This document shows positions 36,813-44,748 of a stretch of 60,409 nt of DNA, piece after piece. This DNA comes from Pseudomonadota bacterium (GTDB lineage: Bacteria; Pseudomonadota; Alphaproteobacteria; Rhizobiales; Rhizobiaceae), in NCBI GenBank assembly GCA_023457435.1, contig JAEWLS010000022.1:1-60409 (forward strand), in the 5' to 3' direction. A program made the translations under genes and the position numbers. How positions within the stretch are numbered: position 1 is the stretch's first letter; each line of letters begins with the position of its first letter. The notes beneath the pieces were generated by a model. The model saw only the letters and a list, made by a program, of their open reading frames with translations. It was not told the origin of the DNA and did not search any database.

Positions 36813-37407
36813 CTGTGAATTCTTGCTTAGAGACGGTGAGCCGTACGGTCCAAGGTCCGCCTGGCGAACCCTCCAGGTCGTGAGCCAGCAGCTCTGCGCC
36901 GATATCGGTCAGGTGGAAGCCATTTGGCTCGCCTGGAAAGCTCCAGCTATGCGTATTCGGGTGGAAGACTAGCGGCGCGTCGAAATTGCCACCGTCCCCT
37001 TGCAGATTTGCGGTCAGCACGCCGACAGTGCCTTCGCGCACCAAATCGAGTTGAGCGACATAGAGCGCGCGTTTTCCGACGAGGTCGAGTTCGATGCCGA
37101 CCTCCACGAAGCGTGCCTTGTGCCATGCCAGAACATTGTCGAGCTGGATGCTTCGCTCGATGACCGGCGCGTCCGTGTCGAAGCCGATCCCGCCGTCGCC
37201 GCCCGTAATGAAGTTCGTGCCGGCGTCGGCCTTCCGCAACGCGGCGCCGTTTCCGACGACGACGCGAACCGGCACGCCGGCAAGCGTACCACCGCCGGAA
37301 GATTCGTCGCGCACGAGGCGCAGTTCGACCCGAACCGGGTCTGCGGCGGCAGCCGCGGACGAGCCAAGCCCGAGGATGACACCCATAAACAGCGGCAACG
37401 CTCTCAC
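36805..37407 (-). CDS. Exported protein, unknown, linked to DUF817 gene
   Basis: A 200-residue protein starting at a GTG that overlaps the DUF817 stop (GTGA), with AGGAGA upstream. A signal peptide (LPLFMGVILGLGSSAAAAAD) is followed by a likely beta-rich domain that begins VRVELRLVRDESSGGGTLAGVPVRVVVG and ends GPWTVRLTVSKQEFTV. This resembles Ig/transthyretin-like extracellular folds, but I do not recognise a family. Its last bases overlap the end of the LOG gene. Confidence 0.75.
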   Translation of the reverse strand: MRALPLFMGVILGLGSSAAAAADPVRVELRLVRDESSGGGTLAGVPVRVVVGNGAALRKADAGTNFITGGDGGIGFDTDAPVIERSIQLDNVLAWHKARFVEVGIELDLVGKRALYVAQLDLVREGTVGVLTANLQGDGGNFDAPLVFHPNTHSWSFPGEPNGFHLTDIGAELLAHDLEGSPGGPWTVRLTVSKQEFTVR

Positions 37408-38267
37408 GAGGACTCTCCTATCGACGGCTTCTTCGGCCGGTGCACCAGCGTGACCAGAACGAAGGATATGATCATGAGTAGGTACCATGCTCCCAGCTTC
37501 TGGATGGACACCGGCGTCCAGCCCGCCTCCTGCCCCGGGTAGAGCCAGGCGCGCGACCACGTGCCGACATTCTCGGCGAACCAAATGAACAGCGCCACCA
37601 AAAGAAAGCCGACAAGCAGCGGCATTCGATGCGTGAAGCGGAAGACGCGAAAATGGACCCAGGTACGCCAGTACAAGAGTCCGGCAATTCCGAACAGCGC
37701 ATAGCGCGTGTCGAGGACGAAGTGATGCGCGAAGAAATTGACGTAGATCGCTACGGCGAGCAGGAGCGTCGCCCACAGCGGCGGATAGTCCGCGTAGCGC
37801 ATGTCGAAGATGCGCGTGACGCGGGCTATGTACGAGCCGACGGCAGCGTACATGAAGCCCGAAAACAGCGGCACACCGCCGATGCGAAAGACGTTGTCCT
37901 CCGGGTAGATCCACGATCCGGCATCGGTCTTGAATAGCTCCATCGCCGTGCCAACCACGTGGAAGATCAGTATCACCAGCGCTTCGGCTGGCTGCTCGAG
38001 CTTCGCTGCGAGCAAGCCGGCTTGGAGCGCAAGTGCGGCCAGGAACAGGAAATCGTAGCGGGCCAAAGGCGATGCCTCAGGCCAAAACCACTTGGTCGCG
38101 ACGATAAGCGCCAGCAACGCGCCGCCGTAAAGGCAGGCCCAACCCTGCTTCAACCCGAAGACGACGAACTCGACAGCTGCACCGGACAGTCCGCCTTGCG
38201 GCAGCCTGTCGAGCACGCCGCGCGCTGCGGCGTCGATCCGCTGCTCGACGGAGGTGAAGCGCTTCAA
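37404..38267 (-). CDS. DUF817 family membrane protein
   Basis: A 287-residue protein with about eight hydrophobic spans and the DUF817 features FGLKQGWACLYGGALL, HVVGTAMELFKTDAGSW, and WFAENVGTWSRAWLYPGQ. Function unknown. It starts at a TTG overlapping the nucleotidase stop (TTGA) and ends overlapping the exported-protein gene, so the three form one tightly packed operon. Confidence 0.87.
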   Translation of the reverse strand: MKRFTSVEQRIDAAARGVLDRLPQGGLSGAAVEFVVFGLKQGWACLYGGALLALIVATKWFWPEASPLARYDFLFLAALALQAGLLAAKLEQPAEALVILIFHVVGTAMELFKTDAGSWIYPEDNVFRIGGVPLFSGFMYAAVGSYIARVTRIFDMRYADYPPLWATLLLAVAIYVNFFAHHFVLDTRYALFGIAGLLYWRTWVHFRVFRFTHRMPLLVGFLLVALFIWFAENVGTWSRAWLYPGQEAGWTPVSIQKLGAWYLLMIISFVLVTLVHRPKKPSIGESS

Positions 38268-38968
38268 GCAGCCGCAGCCGGCGCAACAGCCTCGAGGAAG
38301 GCCGCGAGGTCGTCGGTGACGTAGTCGACCTGGTCGGTCAGGCCCGGATCGCGCTCCCAGATCTCGGAAAAGGTCGGATTGTTGGGCACGACCAGCACCG
38401 TCTTCATGCCGAGCAGCTTCGGCACCACCAGATTGCGCGCAAGATCCTCGAACATCACTGCATCAGGCCCCGCGACCTCGTGCAGCGCCGCGAACCTATC
38501 GTAGGTCTCGCGCGCCGGCTTCGGCTTTAGGTCTGCCGCGACGATGTCGAATATGTGGTCGAAATCCTCGAGGATACCGAGCTGTCTGGCGGTTCGCTCG
38601 GCGTGCGGGCGGTCGCCGTTCGTGAAGATGAACTTGCGCCCCGGCAGCGCGCGTATCGCGGCGCCGAGCCGCGGGTTCGGCTCGATCCACGAGTAGTCGA
38701 TGTCGTGGACTTTCTGCAGAAAATCGTCCGGATCGATCGCATGGCGCGCCATCAGGCCGTTCAGCGTCGTGCCGTATTCGAGATAGAGATCCTTCTGCAC
38801 CTTACGCGCCTCGTCGGAAGGCAAGCCGAGAAGCGCCTCGATGTAGGCGGTCATCTTCACGTCGATCTGCGAGAACAGGTTCGAGTGATGCGGGTACAGC
38901 GTGTTGTCGAGGTCGAAGACCCAGTCGCGGACGTTGGCAAAGGCGGCGGACGATGGGGTCTTGGTCAT
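38264..38968 (-). CDS. Pyrimidine 5'-nucleotidase (HAD, SDT1-like)
   Basis: A 234-residue HAD protein with motif I VFDLDNTLYPHHSNLF, motif II FTNGDRPHA and the late acidic MFEDLARNLVVPKLLGM. This matches the bacterial/yeast SDT1-type pyrimidine nucleotidase subfamily that dephosphorylates UMP/CMP. First gene of the operon with DUF817 and the exported protein. Confidence 0.88.
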   Translation of the reverse strand: MTKTPSSAAFANVRDWVFDLDNTLYPHHSNLFSQIDVKMTAYIEALLGLPSDEARKVQKDLYLEYGTTLNGLMARHAIDPDDFLQKVHDIDYSWIEPNPRLGAAIRALPGRKFIFTNGDRPHAERTARQLGILEDFDHIFDIVAADLKPKPARETYDRFAALHEVAGPDAVMFEDLARNLVVPKLLGMKTVLVVPNNPTFSEIWERDPGLTDQVDYVTDDLAAFLEAVAPAAAA

Positions 38969-39073
38969 GGCCCTCTATGCACGAACAAGAGCCGACACTT
39001 CAAATTTTACCGACGTGTTGAACGCGGTTTCAAACCCAGGGTGTCACTGTCCCTGCAACTGGCGGGGTGGGTC

Positions 39074-39832
39074 ATGCGCGTGTTCTTCAAGTCAGGGTTG
39101 GTAGCCGCGGGCTCGATCGCGGCCTCCATCCTGATCTCCGGCCTAGTCGTGCCCGGCCAAAACATGTTTCTCGTGGACGGCATGGCGCTGTTCATGTGCA
39201 TCGTGTGCCCGCTGGTCATTGCATGGCCGGCAAGCGCGTACACGTTCTGGCAGCGAGACAAGCTTGCGCGCACACTCGGCGAACTCAAGCAGGCCCATGC
39301 CGAACTGGCCGCGGCGCATGTGCTGCTTAGCGAGAAGGCACGCCGCGACGACATGACCGGAATGCTCAACCGCGAGGCGTTCTTCACGGCAATCGAGAAC
39401 GCGCGTCGTCACAGCGACCGCGGCACCTTGCTGATCGTCGATGCCGACAATTTCAAGCACGTGAACGACACCTTCGGGCATCTCACCGGCGACGCGGCAT
39501 TACTGGAAATCAGCGCCGCGATCGGACGCTCTGTGCGCGACAAGGACCTCGTGGGACGCATCGGCGGCGAGGAGTTTGCGGTCTACCTGATTGGCGCCGA
39601 TCATCAGGAATCGCTGCAGGTGGCCGAGCGCATCCGCTCCGAGGTTGCCAACATCGAATTCGCTGCCGCGCCCGACGAGCGCATCAGCCTTTCCGTGTCG
39701 ATCGGCGGTGCCTTCCATCGTGCAGCGTCAGCCCTGACCGACCTGATGCGCGAAGCAGACCGCCGGCTCTACGAGGCCAAGAAGCGTGGACGCAACCGTG
39801 TCATCTTCACCGGTATCAGCCAGGCGGCGTAG
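39074..39832 (+). CDS. Membrane-bound diguanylate cyclase (GGDEF domain)
   Basis: A 252-residue protein: two N-terminal membrane spans (about residues 8-26 and 32-55), a short coiled coil, and a GGDEF domain. The active site is intact as GGEEF (164-168), and the inhibitory I-site RxxD is present as RDKD (155-158), five residues upstream. It should make cyclic di-GMP with product inhibition. There is no sensory domain beyond the short membrane part. A GTG at 39041 is an alternative start. The end overlaps the amidase by 17 bases. Confidence 0.9.
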   Translation: MRVFFKSGLVAAGSIAASILISGLVVPGQNMFLVDGMALFMCIVCPLVIAWPASAYTFWQRDKLARTLGELKQAHAELAAAHVLLSEKARRDDMTGMLNREAFFTAIENARRHSDRGTLLIVDADNFKHVNDTFGHLTGDAALLEISAAIGRSVRDKDLVGRIGGEEFAVYLIGADHQESLQVAERIRSEVANIEFAAAPDERISLSVSIGGAFHRAASALTDLMREADRRLYEAKKRGRNRVIFTGISQAA

Positions 39833-41375
39833 ACTTCCTGGCCTTGGACTTGCGCGGTTTCGACGCCTTCGGCGCGTCGACGCCGGGTACGTGGAACGGC
39901 GCGCGGCGCAAGTCCCATCGGTCGATGCGCTCGATACCGGCAGCCAGCGTCAGCAGCGTTTCTTCGTCGCCGATGCGCCCCACGGCTTGTATGCCCAGCG
40001 GGACACCCGAGTTGGTCATGTAAACGGGCAGCGCAATGGATGGCTGTCCGGTGACGTTCTGGATCGCAGGCCAGTGCGTGAACCACAGGCTCTTGTCGAG
40101 CAGTTGCCCGAAGAACTGGTCTATGCGCAGCAGCCGAGTCAGGCGCAGGCGGTCGAGCATGTTCTCGATTGCCTCGTCGGCGCCCCTTGGCGACATCGCT
40201 CCGACGTGAAGCGGCGGATGAGCGATCAGCGGCATCAGAACAGCGTCGAAGCGCGCTGAGTCGGCGATGAGCTGGCGCGAAACTGCGTGCAGGCGCTGGA
40301 TTGCGGCGCTGAGCTCGCCAGCGGTGACGACTTCGCCAAGCCGCGCGATGACGCGGGTCGAGCGCTCGACGTCACCCAGCGCCGAGCGCCCGAGCCGCAC
40401 GTGTTCGGCACGCAAGTGCCCAGCGGTCGAGGCTGCGACGACCTTTGCGAAATCCGACATGAACCCACGATCGATGCCTGTCGGTTCGAACTGCTCCACC
40501 GAGTGGCCGGCTTCTCTGGCGAGCGCCTCGGCCCGGTCCATGGCGGCATAGGTTTCTGCCGAGACCGGCAGGCCTAGCGGCGAGCGACGGTACGATCCGA
40601 GTTTCAGTTTCTTCGGCTTCGCGGCGGCCGCCGCGGCAAACCCCTTGCGCGGAGGCTGGGCCCAGTATGGCGACAGGGCATCGGCGCCATGCGTCAGGTC
40701 AAGCAGCAGCGCACTGTCGCGGACGGTGCGCGCCAGTGCATGGTCCACCACGAAGCCGTACCAGCTCTCCGACGCCACCGGGGTAAGCGGTACGCGGCCG
40801 CGCGAGGGTTTCAGGCCCACGAGCCCCGTGCAAGCCGAAGGGACGCGTATCGATCCGCCGCCATCGGATGCGTGCGCTATCGGCACGACTCCGGCAGATA
40901 CCAGCGCGGAGGCGCCGCCGGACGAGCCGCCCGTCGTGCGTCCGAGGTCCCAGGGATTGCGCGTGATGCCGAACCGCGCTGACTCGGTCATCAACCGCAG
41001 CCCGAGCTCCGGGCTCGTCGACGTCGCGATGGGGATTAGTCCGGCCGCCAGATAGCGCTCGACGAGCACGGAATCGAAGTCGGCCACGTTCGCGGCGACG
41101 CGGCTCCCGGAATGGATGGGCACGCCCTTCCAGGCTATTGCGAGATCCTTCAGGGCGAACGGCACGCCGGCGAGCGGCGCCTTGCGGTTGACGCTCTTCG
41201 CACGATCGCGGGCACGATCGTAGAGCTTCTCGGCGACAGCGTTGATTTCTGGGTTGAGGGCCTCCGCCCGCGCGATCGCCGCGTCGACCGCCTCCACCGG
41301 CGTAAGTTCTCCCTTTCCGATCAGCTCGGCCAGACCGGTGGCGTCACTTTCCCAAAGCAGGCGCTCTACGGACAT
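39816..41375 (-). CDS. Amidase signature family hydrolase
   Basis: A 519-residue Ser-Ser-Lys amidase. The catalytic lysine is in PFALKDLAIA, the cis-serine in TTGGSSGGASALVSAG and the nucleophile in ASDGGGSIRVPSACTGLVGLKPS. The substrate (amide, carbamate or similar) is unknown, and it lacks features of GatA partners such as neighbouring gatB/C. The Lys/Pro/Arg-rich C-terminal tail is short and basic. Divergent from the sigma factor gene. Confidence 0.9.
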   Translation of the reverse strand: MSVERLLWESDATGLAELIGKGELTPVEAVDAAIARAEALNPEINAVAEKLYDRARDRAKSVNRKAPLAGVPFALKDLAIAWKGVPIHSGSRVAANVADFDSVLVERYLAAGLIPIATSTSPELGLRLMTESARFGITRNPWDLGRTTGGSSGGASALVSAGVVPIAHASDGGGSIRVPSACTGLVGLKPSRGRVPLTPVASESWYGFVVDHALARTVRDSALLLDLTHGADALSPYWAQPPRKGFAAAAAAKPKKLKLGSYRRSPLGLPVSAETYAAMDRAEALAREAGHSVEQFEPTGIDRGFMSDFAKVVAASTAGHLRAEHVRLGRSALGDVERSTRVIARLGEVVTAGELSAAIQRLHAVSRQLIADSARFDAVLMPLIAHPPLHVGAMSPRGADEAIENMLDRLRLTRLLRIDQFFGQLLDKSLWFTHWPAIQNVTGQPSIALPVYMTNSGVPLGIQAVGRIGDEETLLTLAAGIERIDRWDLRRAPFHVPGVDAPKASKPRKSKARKSTPPG

Positions 41376-41499
41376 TTTTCGCTCCCCTCACCAACCAACG
41401 GTAGTGTGCGGCCGCAGCCACCGCAACGATGCATGAGAATTCGCGTCTGCGTGACGGCGTGCCGTTGCCAAGCCCCCGCGCGCCGCTAAGTTCGCCTCG

Positions 41500-42039
41500 A
41501 TGACGTCGCACGACATTACAAAATTGATTGTCAGGGTCGCGATGAGAGATCGCGCGGCATTCGACATCCTCTATCGCCAGACCAACGCGAAACTCTTCGG
41601 CGTCTGCCTGCGTGTCTTGCGTGACAGGGCCGAGGCCGAAGAGGCGTTGCAGGAGGTTTTCGTCAAGGTTTGGACCAAAGCCGACAGGTTCGCAGTTTCG
41701 GACCTCAGCCCGATCTCATGGCTGGTCGCGGTCGCGCGCAACCACTCGATCGACCGCCTGCGAACGCGCCGCGAGCGCGCGGGTGATCTCGATGACGCGG
41801 CCGAAGTCGTTGACCCCACGCCGACGCCGGAGTCGGCGGCCATCTCCGGCGGCGAGCGCCGACAGATCGACCGCTGTCTCGACGAGTTGGAAACGGACAG
41901 GGCTTCTGCGGTGCGTGGCGCCTATCTGAACGGCGACAGCTATGCCGAACTGGCGGATCGCTTCGGCGTTCCGCTCAACACGATGCGTACCTGGCTGCGC
42001 CGCAGCCTGCTCCGACTCAGAGAGTGCATGGAACGATGA
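41500..42039 (+). CDS. ECF sigma factor (SigK-like)
   Basis: A 179-residue group IV sigma factor: sigma-2 at about 20-90 (FDILYRQTNAKLFGVCLRVL, EEALQEVFVKVWTKA, WLVAVARNHSIDRLR) and sigma-4 at about 125-178 (LNGDSYAELADRFGVPLNTMRTWLRRSLLRLRE). The anti-sigma gene overlaps its stop (ATGA). Its regulon is unknown but probably includes itself and the fasciclin gene downstream. Confidence 0.92.
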   Translation: MTSHDITKLIVRVAMRDRAAFDILYRQTNAKLFGVCLRVLRDRAEAEEALQEVFVKVWTKADRFAVSDLSPISWLVAVARNHSIDRLRTRRERAGDLDDAAEVVDPTPTPESAAISGGERRQIDRCLDELETDRASAVRGAYLNGDSYAELADRFGVPLNTMRTWLRRSLLRLRECMER

Positions 42040-42752
42040 ACGTGGCGGATGTAGATGGAGCAGAGCGCGAAGGCGGCGACGACATCGTTGCCGCCGAGTA
42101 CGTGCTCGGCACATTGTCTGCGGACGACCGGCGCGAGGCTGCGCGCCGCATCGACAGCGAACCCGCATTCGCACGCAACGTCGACCGGTGGGAGGTTCGG
42201 TTGGCGCCGATCGCCACGGGCTATACCGAGGTGGAAGCCCCCGCAACAGTGAAAGCAGCGGTCGATCGCCGCCTGTTCGGCGCCGCAGCTGGCGACCCGT
42301 CAGCGGGGTTCTGGAGCAACCTCATTTTCTGGCGTGGCCTCGCCGGCTTCGCAGTCGCAGCGGCACTCCTTCTTGCGGCACTGCCCGTATTCTATCCAAC
42401 GCCGACCGCGCCACCCGCTGAGCGCATGATTGCTTCTATCGCCGATCCGGCAACCGGGGTGAGCTATCTCGCGGTGTACGACGCCGCGACCGGAGAGATC
42501 GGCATGTCGCGCGTAGCCGGCGAGGCCGGTGCCGGCCAGGATTTCGAGCTGTGGGTAGTGGCGGGGAATGATCCACCCGCGTCGCTCGGTGTAATACCCA
42601 CGGGCGAAGGCGCGCGGATGACGGTCGATGAGAGCATGCGCGAGAGGATGCATAGTGGATCGGTGATTGCGATCAGCCTTGAGAAGGCAGGTGGATCGAC
42701 AACCGGCGCGCCTGCGACCGTCGTCGCGGCGGGCGATTTGCGAACGATCTAG
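42036..42752 (+). CDS. RskA-like membrane anti-sigma factor
   Basis: A 238-residue protein with a cytosolic N-terminal anti-sigma helix bundle (about 1-90, with no zinc-binding Cys/His cluster), one membrane span (about 101-119) and an extracytoplasmic RskA domain ending DFELWVVAGNDPPASLGVIP. It should hold the ECF sigma inactive at the membrane until a signal triggers release. ATGA overlap with the sigma gene; a strong terminator follows. Confidence 0.9.
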   Translation: MNVADVDGAEREGGDDIVAAEYVLGTLSADDRREAARRIDSEPAFARNVDRWEVRLAPIATGYTEVEAPATVKAAVDRRLFGAAAGDPSAGFWSNLIFWRGLAGFAVAAALLLAALPVFYPTPTAPPAERMIASIADPATGVSYLAVYDAATGEIGMSRVAGEAGAGQDFELWVVAGNDPPASLGVIPTGEGARMTVDESMRERMHSGSVIAISLEKAGGSTTGAPATVVAAGDLRTI

Positions 42753-42773
42753 ACTCTACGGACATCGATGAAG

Positions 42774-42805
42774 AAGCCGTGCGGCATGGCCGCACGGCTT
42801 TTCTT
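42774..42805 (+). terminator. Intrinsic terminator of the sigma/anti-sigma operon
   Basis: AAGCCGTGCGGC pairs perfectly with GCCGCACGGCTT around a 3-base loop (42774-42800), followed by TTCTT. It lies 22 bases after the anti-sigma stop, so the fasciclin gene downstream needs its own promoter. Confidence 0.85.
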
Positions 42806-42815
42806 AGCTTCTGAA

Positions 42816-42842
42816 ATATAGGTACACCTTGTTGACCTATAT
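42816..42842. promoter_or_regulatory. Inverted repeat upstream of the fasciclin gene
   Basis: ATATAGGT (42816-42823) and ACCTATAT (42835-42842) form a perfect 8-bp dyad separated by 11 bases. It lies between the terminator and the fasciclin leader, in an AT-rich patch unusual for this DNA. It could be an operator or UP-like element; no confident -35/-10 pair or ECF promoter was identified. Confidence 0.35.
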
Positions 42843-42998
42843 CGCAGTGTGCTTTTTCGGATCACCCTGCAAACGTCAAATATATGTGACCGGCGAATCG
42901 ACCGTCGCAAGAAACTGATCTCCAGCGTCACCCGTAACTACACCTGTCTTCCCCATTGGGGAGCGCAAGAAAAATTCTTACCCCCAGGAGTTACCCAT

Positions 42999-43559
42999 AT
43001 GCGCAAGATCGTTTCCACGCTCATCGCCGGCGCTTTCGCTGCGACTTCGTTCGCCGCAATCGCAGTTGCAGCCGAGAATCCGATGGTCGGCGGCGCCGCC
43101 ATGTATGCCGACAAGAACATCGTCGAGAACGCGGTGAACTCGAAGGATCACACGACCCTCGTCGCAGCCGTGAAGGCAGCCGGCCTGGTCGAGACGCTCC
43201 AGGGCAAAGGCCCGTTCACCGTCTTCGCTCCGACAAACGCCGCGTTCGAGGCGCTGCCGGCCGGCACCGTCGACAATCTGCTGAAGCCTGAAAACAAGGA
43301 AATGCTGACCAAGGTGCTCACTTGCCACGTTGTGGCGGCTGATGCGATGTCTGACGCTATTGCCAAGATGATCAAGGACGATGGCGGCAATCATGCGGTG
43401 AAGACGGTGGGTGGCTGCACCCTGCAGGCCAAGATGAACGGCGACATGATCACGCTCACCGACGAGACCGGCGGCGTTGCAACCGTAACCATCGCAGACG
43501 TTGATCAGTCGAACGGCGTCATCCACGTGATCGACAAGGTGCTCCTGCCGAAGGCCTAA
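42999..43559 (+). CDS. Secreted fasciclin (FAS1) domain protein
   Basis: A 186-residue protein with a signal peptide (RKIVSTLIAGAFAATSFAAIAVAAE) and one FAS1 domain: TLVAAVKAAGLVETLQGKGPFTVFAPTNAAFEALP (H1 region) and the C-terminal DVDQSNGVIHVIDKVLLP (H2 region). FAS1 domains mediate cell-surface or matrix adhesion. CAGGAG precedes the ATG. It lies directly after the ECF sigma/RskA pair but behind a terminator, the arrangement expected of the sigma factor's target. Confidence 0.93.
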   Translation: MRKIVSTLIAGAFAATSFAAIAVAAENPMVGGAAMYADKNIVENAVNSKDHTTLVAAVKAAGLVETLQGKGPFTVFAPTNAAFEALPAGTVDNLLKPENKEMLTKVLTCHVVAADAMSDAIAKMIKDDGGNHAVKTVGGCTLQAKMNGDMITLTDETGGVATVTIADVDQSNGVIHVIDKVLLPKA

Positions 43560-43572
43560 GCCTCACAATAGC

Positions 43573-43601
43573 AGCGCGCCGGTACCCTCGTCCGGCGCGC
43601 T
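43573..43601. other. Perfect GC-rich hairpin after the fasciclin gene
   Basis: AGCGCGCCGG (43573-43582) pairs with CCGGCGCGCT (43592-43601) with a 9-base loop. No T-run follows. It lies 14 bases after the fasciclin stop and immediately before a second hairpin. Confidence 0.5.
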
Positions 43602-43608
43602 AGGTAGC

Positions 43609-43645
43609 GAAGCCCGCATCCGGCCGGTTGCGGGCTTCGTTTCGT
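43609..43645 (+). terminator. Intrinsic terminator of the fasciclin gene
   Basis: GAAGCCCGCA (43609-43618) pairs with TGCGGGCTTC (43629-43638), followed by the T-rich GTTTCGT. It may serve both the fasciclin gene and, in reverse, the convergent PepSY gene, since the stem begins with GAAGC on both strands. Confidence 0.7.
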
Positions 43646-43655
43646 CTGTAGACGC

Positions 43656-43967
43656 CTACTTGGTAGAAGCGGTTGCGATCCGGTCGACGGAGAGCGGATC
43701 GACGCGCGCCATCATTTCGCCGGTACCAGCGTGAAGCAGCAACACGGTGCGCCGGCCGCGATCGTCACGCGCCTCGACACGAAAACATCCGGCGTCAGGC
43801 TCTACCGCGACCACCTTGTAACCCATAAGCTTCGCACGGGCGCTCGCCTGTGCCGGGCTCATGCGGATCGTATAGGGATCGGGGGTACAGGCAGGCACGC
43901 CGCCTGCGAATGCTGGGGACGCCACCAGGGCTCCGAGGACCCCGAACGCTGCGATTCTGATGCTCAC
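43656..43967 (-). CDS. Exported PepSY-domain protein
   Basis: 103 residues from the GTG at 43967, which follows GGAG. A signal peptide (SIRIAAFGVLGALVASPAFAG) leads into a single PepSY-like module (MSPAQASARAKLMGYKVVAVEPDAGCFRVEARDDRGRRTVLLLHAGTGEMM). PepSY modules are thought to restrain proteases or sense the periplasm. An in-frame ATG at 43997 is a possible alternative start. Confidence 0.75.
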   Translation of the reverse strand: MSIRIAAFGVLGALVASPAFAGGVPACTPDPYTIRMSPAQASARAKLMGYKVVAVEPDAGCFRVEARDDRGRRTVLLLHAGTGEMMARVDPLSVDRIATASTK

Positions 43968-44088
43968 TGCCGCTACTCCACCCAACCCGCTGTGCATATA
44001 GACGCCGATTGTGACGTCATGCAGGCTGCGACATAACGCGCAGCGCGGCATGCGGTTTCAATGTAAGGTGGAAGAGTAATAAATCGGT

Positions 44089-44733
44089 TCAGCGGGTGGC
44101 AGTCAGGATCGCTGCGCGCAACGGATCGAGGCCGATACCTTTCTCGGACGAAGTCGCGATCAAATCCGGGAAGGCGGCAGGACGTCGGCGTATCTTCTCG
44201 GCGGTGGCTTCACGAAGGCTCTGCAGCTCCGGGTCCTTGATCTTATCAACCTTGGTCAGCACCACCTGGTAGGAGACGGCGGCCCGGTCGAGCAGGTCTA
44301 GCACCTCGGCGTCGATATCCTTGATCCCGTGGCGTGCGTCGATGAGGACGTAGACCCGCTTCAGCGTCACGCGGCCCTTGAGATAGTCGAAGACAAGTCG
44401 GGTCCACGTGTCGACCTTGTCCTTCGGCGCCTTGGCGAAGCCGTATCCTGGCATATCCACCAGAGCCATCGGCGGCAGGTCGCCGGCGGAGCCCGAGTAG
44501 CCGTCCGGTACGAAGTAGTTGAGTTCCTGCGTGCGGCCCGGCGTGTTCGACGTACGCGCCAGACCGTGATGCCCGACAAGCGCGTTGATGAGCGACGACT
44601 TCCCTACATTCGAGCGGCCGGCGAAGGCGATCTCGGGCGGGCCTTCCGGCGGCAGGAATTTCAGCGCGGGAACGCCTCGGATGAAGATCCACGGCCTCGT
44701 GAAGAGTGTTTCCGCGTCGGGCTGCGTCGGCAT
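44089..44733 (-). CDS. yihA: Ribosome biogenesis GTPase YihA/EngB
   Basis: A 214-residue essential GTPase for 50S assembly. G1 GRSNVGKSS, G2 PGRTQ, G3 DMPGYG and G4 TKVDK are all present. It follows yidC by 15 bases in the conserved rpmH-rnpA-yidC-yihA order. Confidence 0.95.
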   Translation of the reverse strand: MPTQPDAETLFTRPWIFIRGVPALKFLPPEGPPEIAFAGRSNVGKSSLINALVGHHGLARTSNTPGRTQELNYFVPDGYSGSAGDLPPMALVDMPGYGFAKAPKDKVDTWTRLVFDYLKGRVTLKRVYVLIDARHGIKDIDAEVLDLLDRAAVSYQVVLTKVDKIKDPELQSLREATAEKIRRRPAAFPDLIATSSEKGIGLDPLRAAILTATR

Positions 44734-44748
44734 CGGGTGACTGCCTGC

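Noticed and set aside
41376..42998. A shared ECF promoter motif upstream of the sigma gene and the fasciclin gene
   Set aside because: I compared the two regions by eye and found only short chance matches such as GCGTC, not a defensible bipartite motif.
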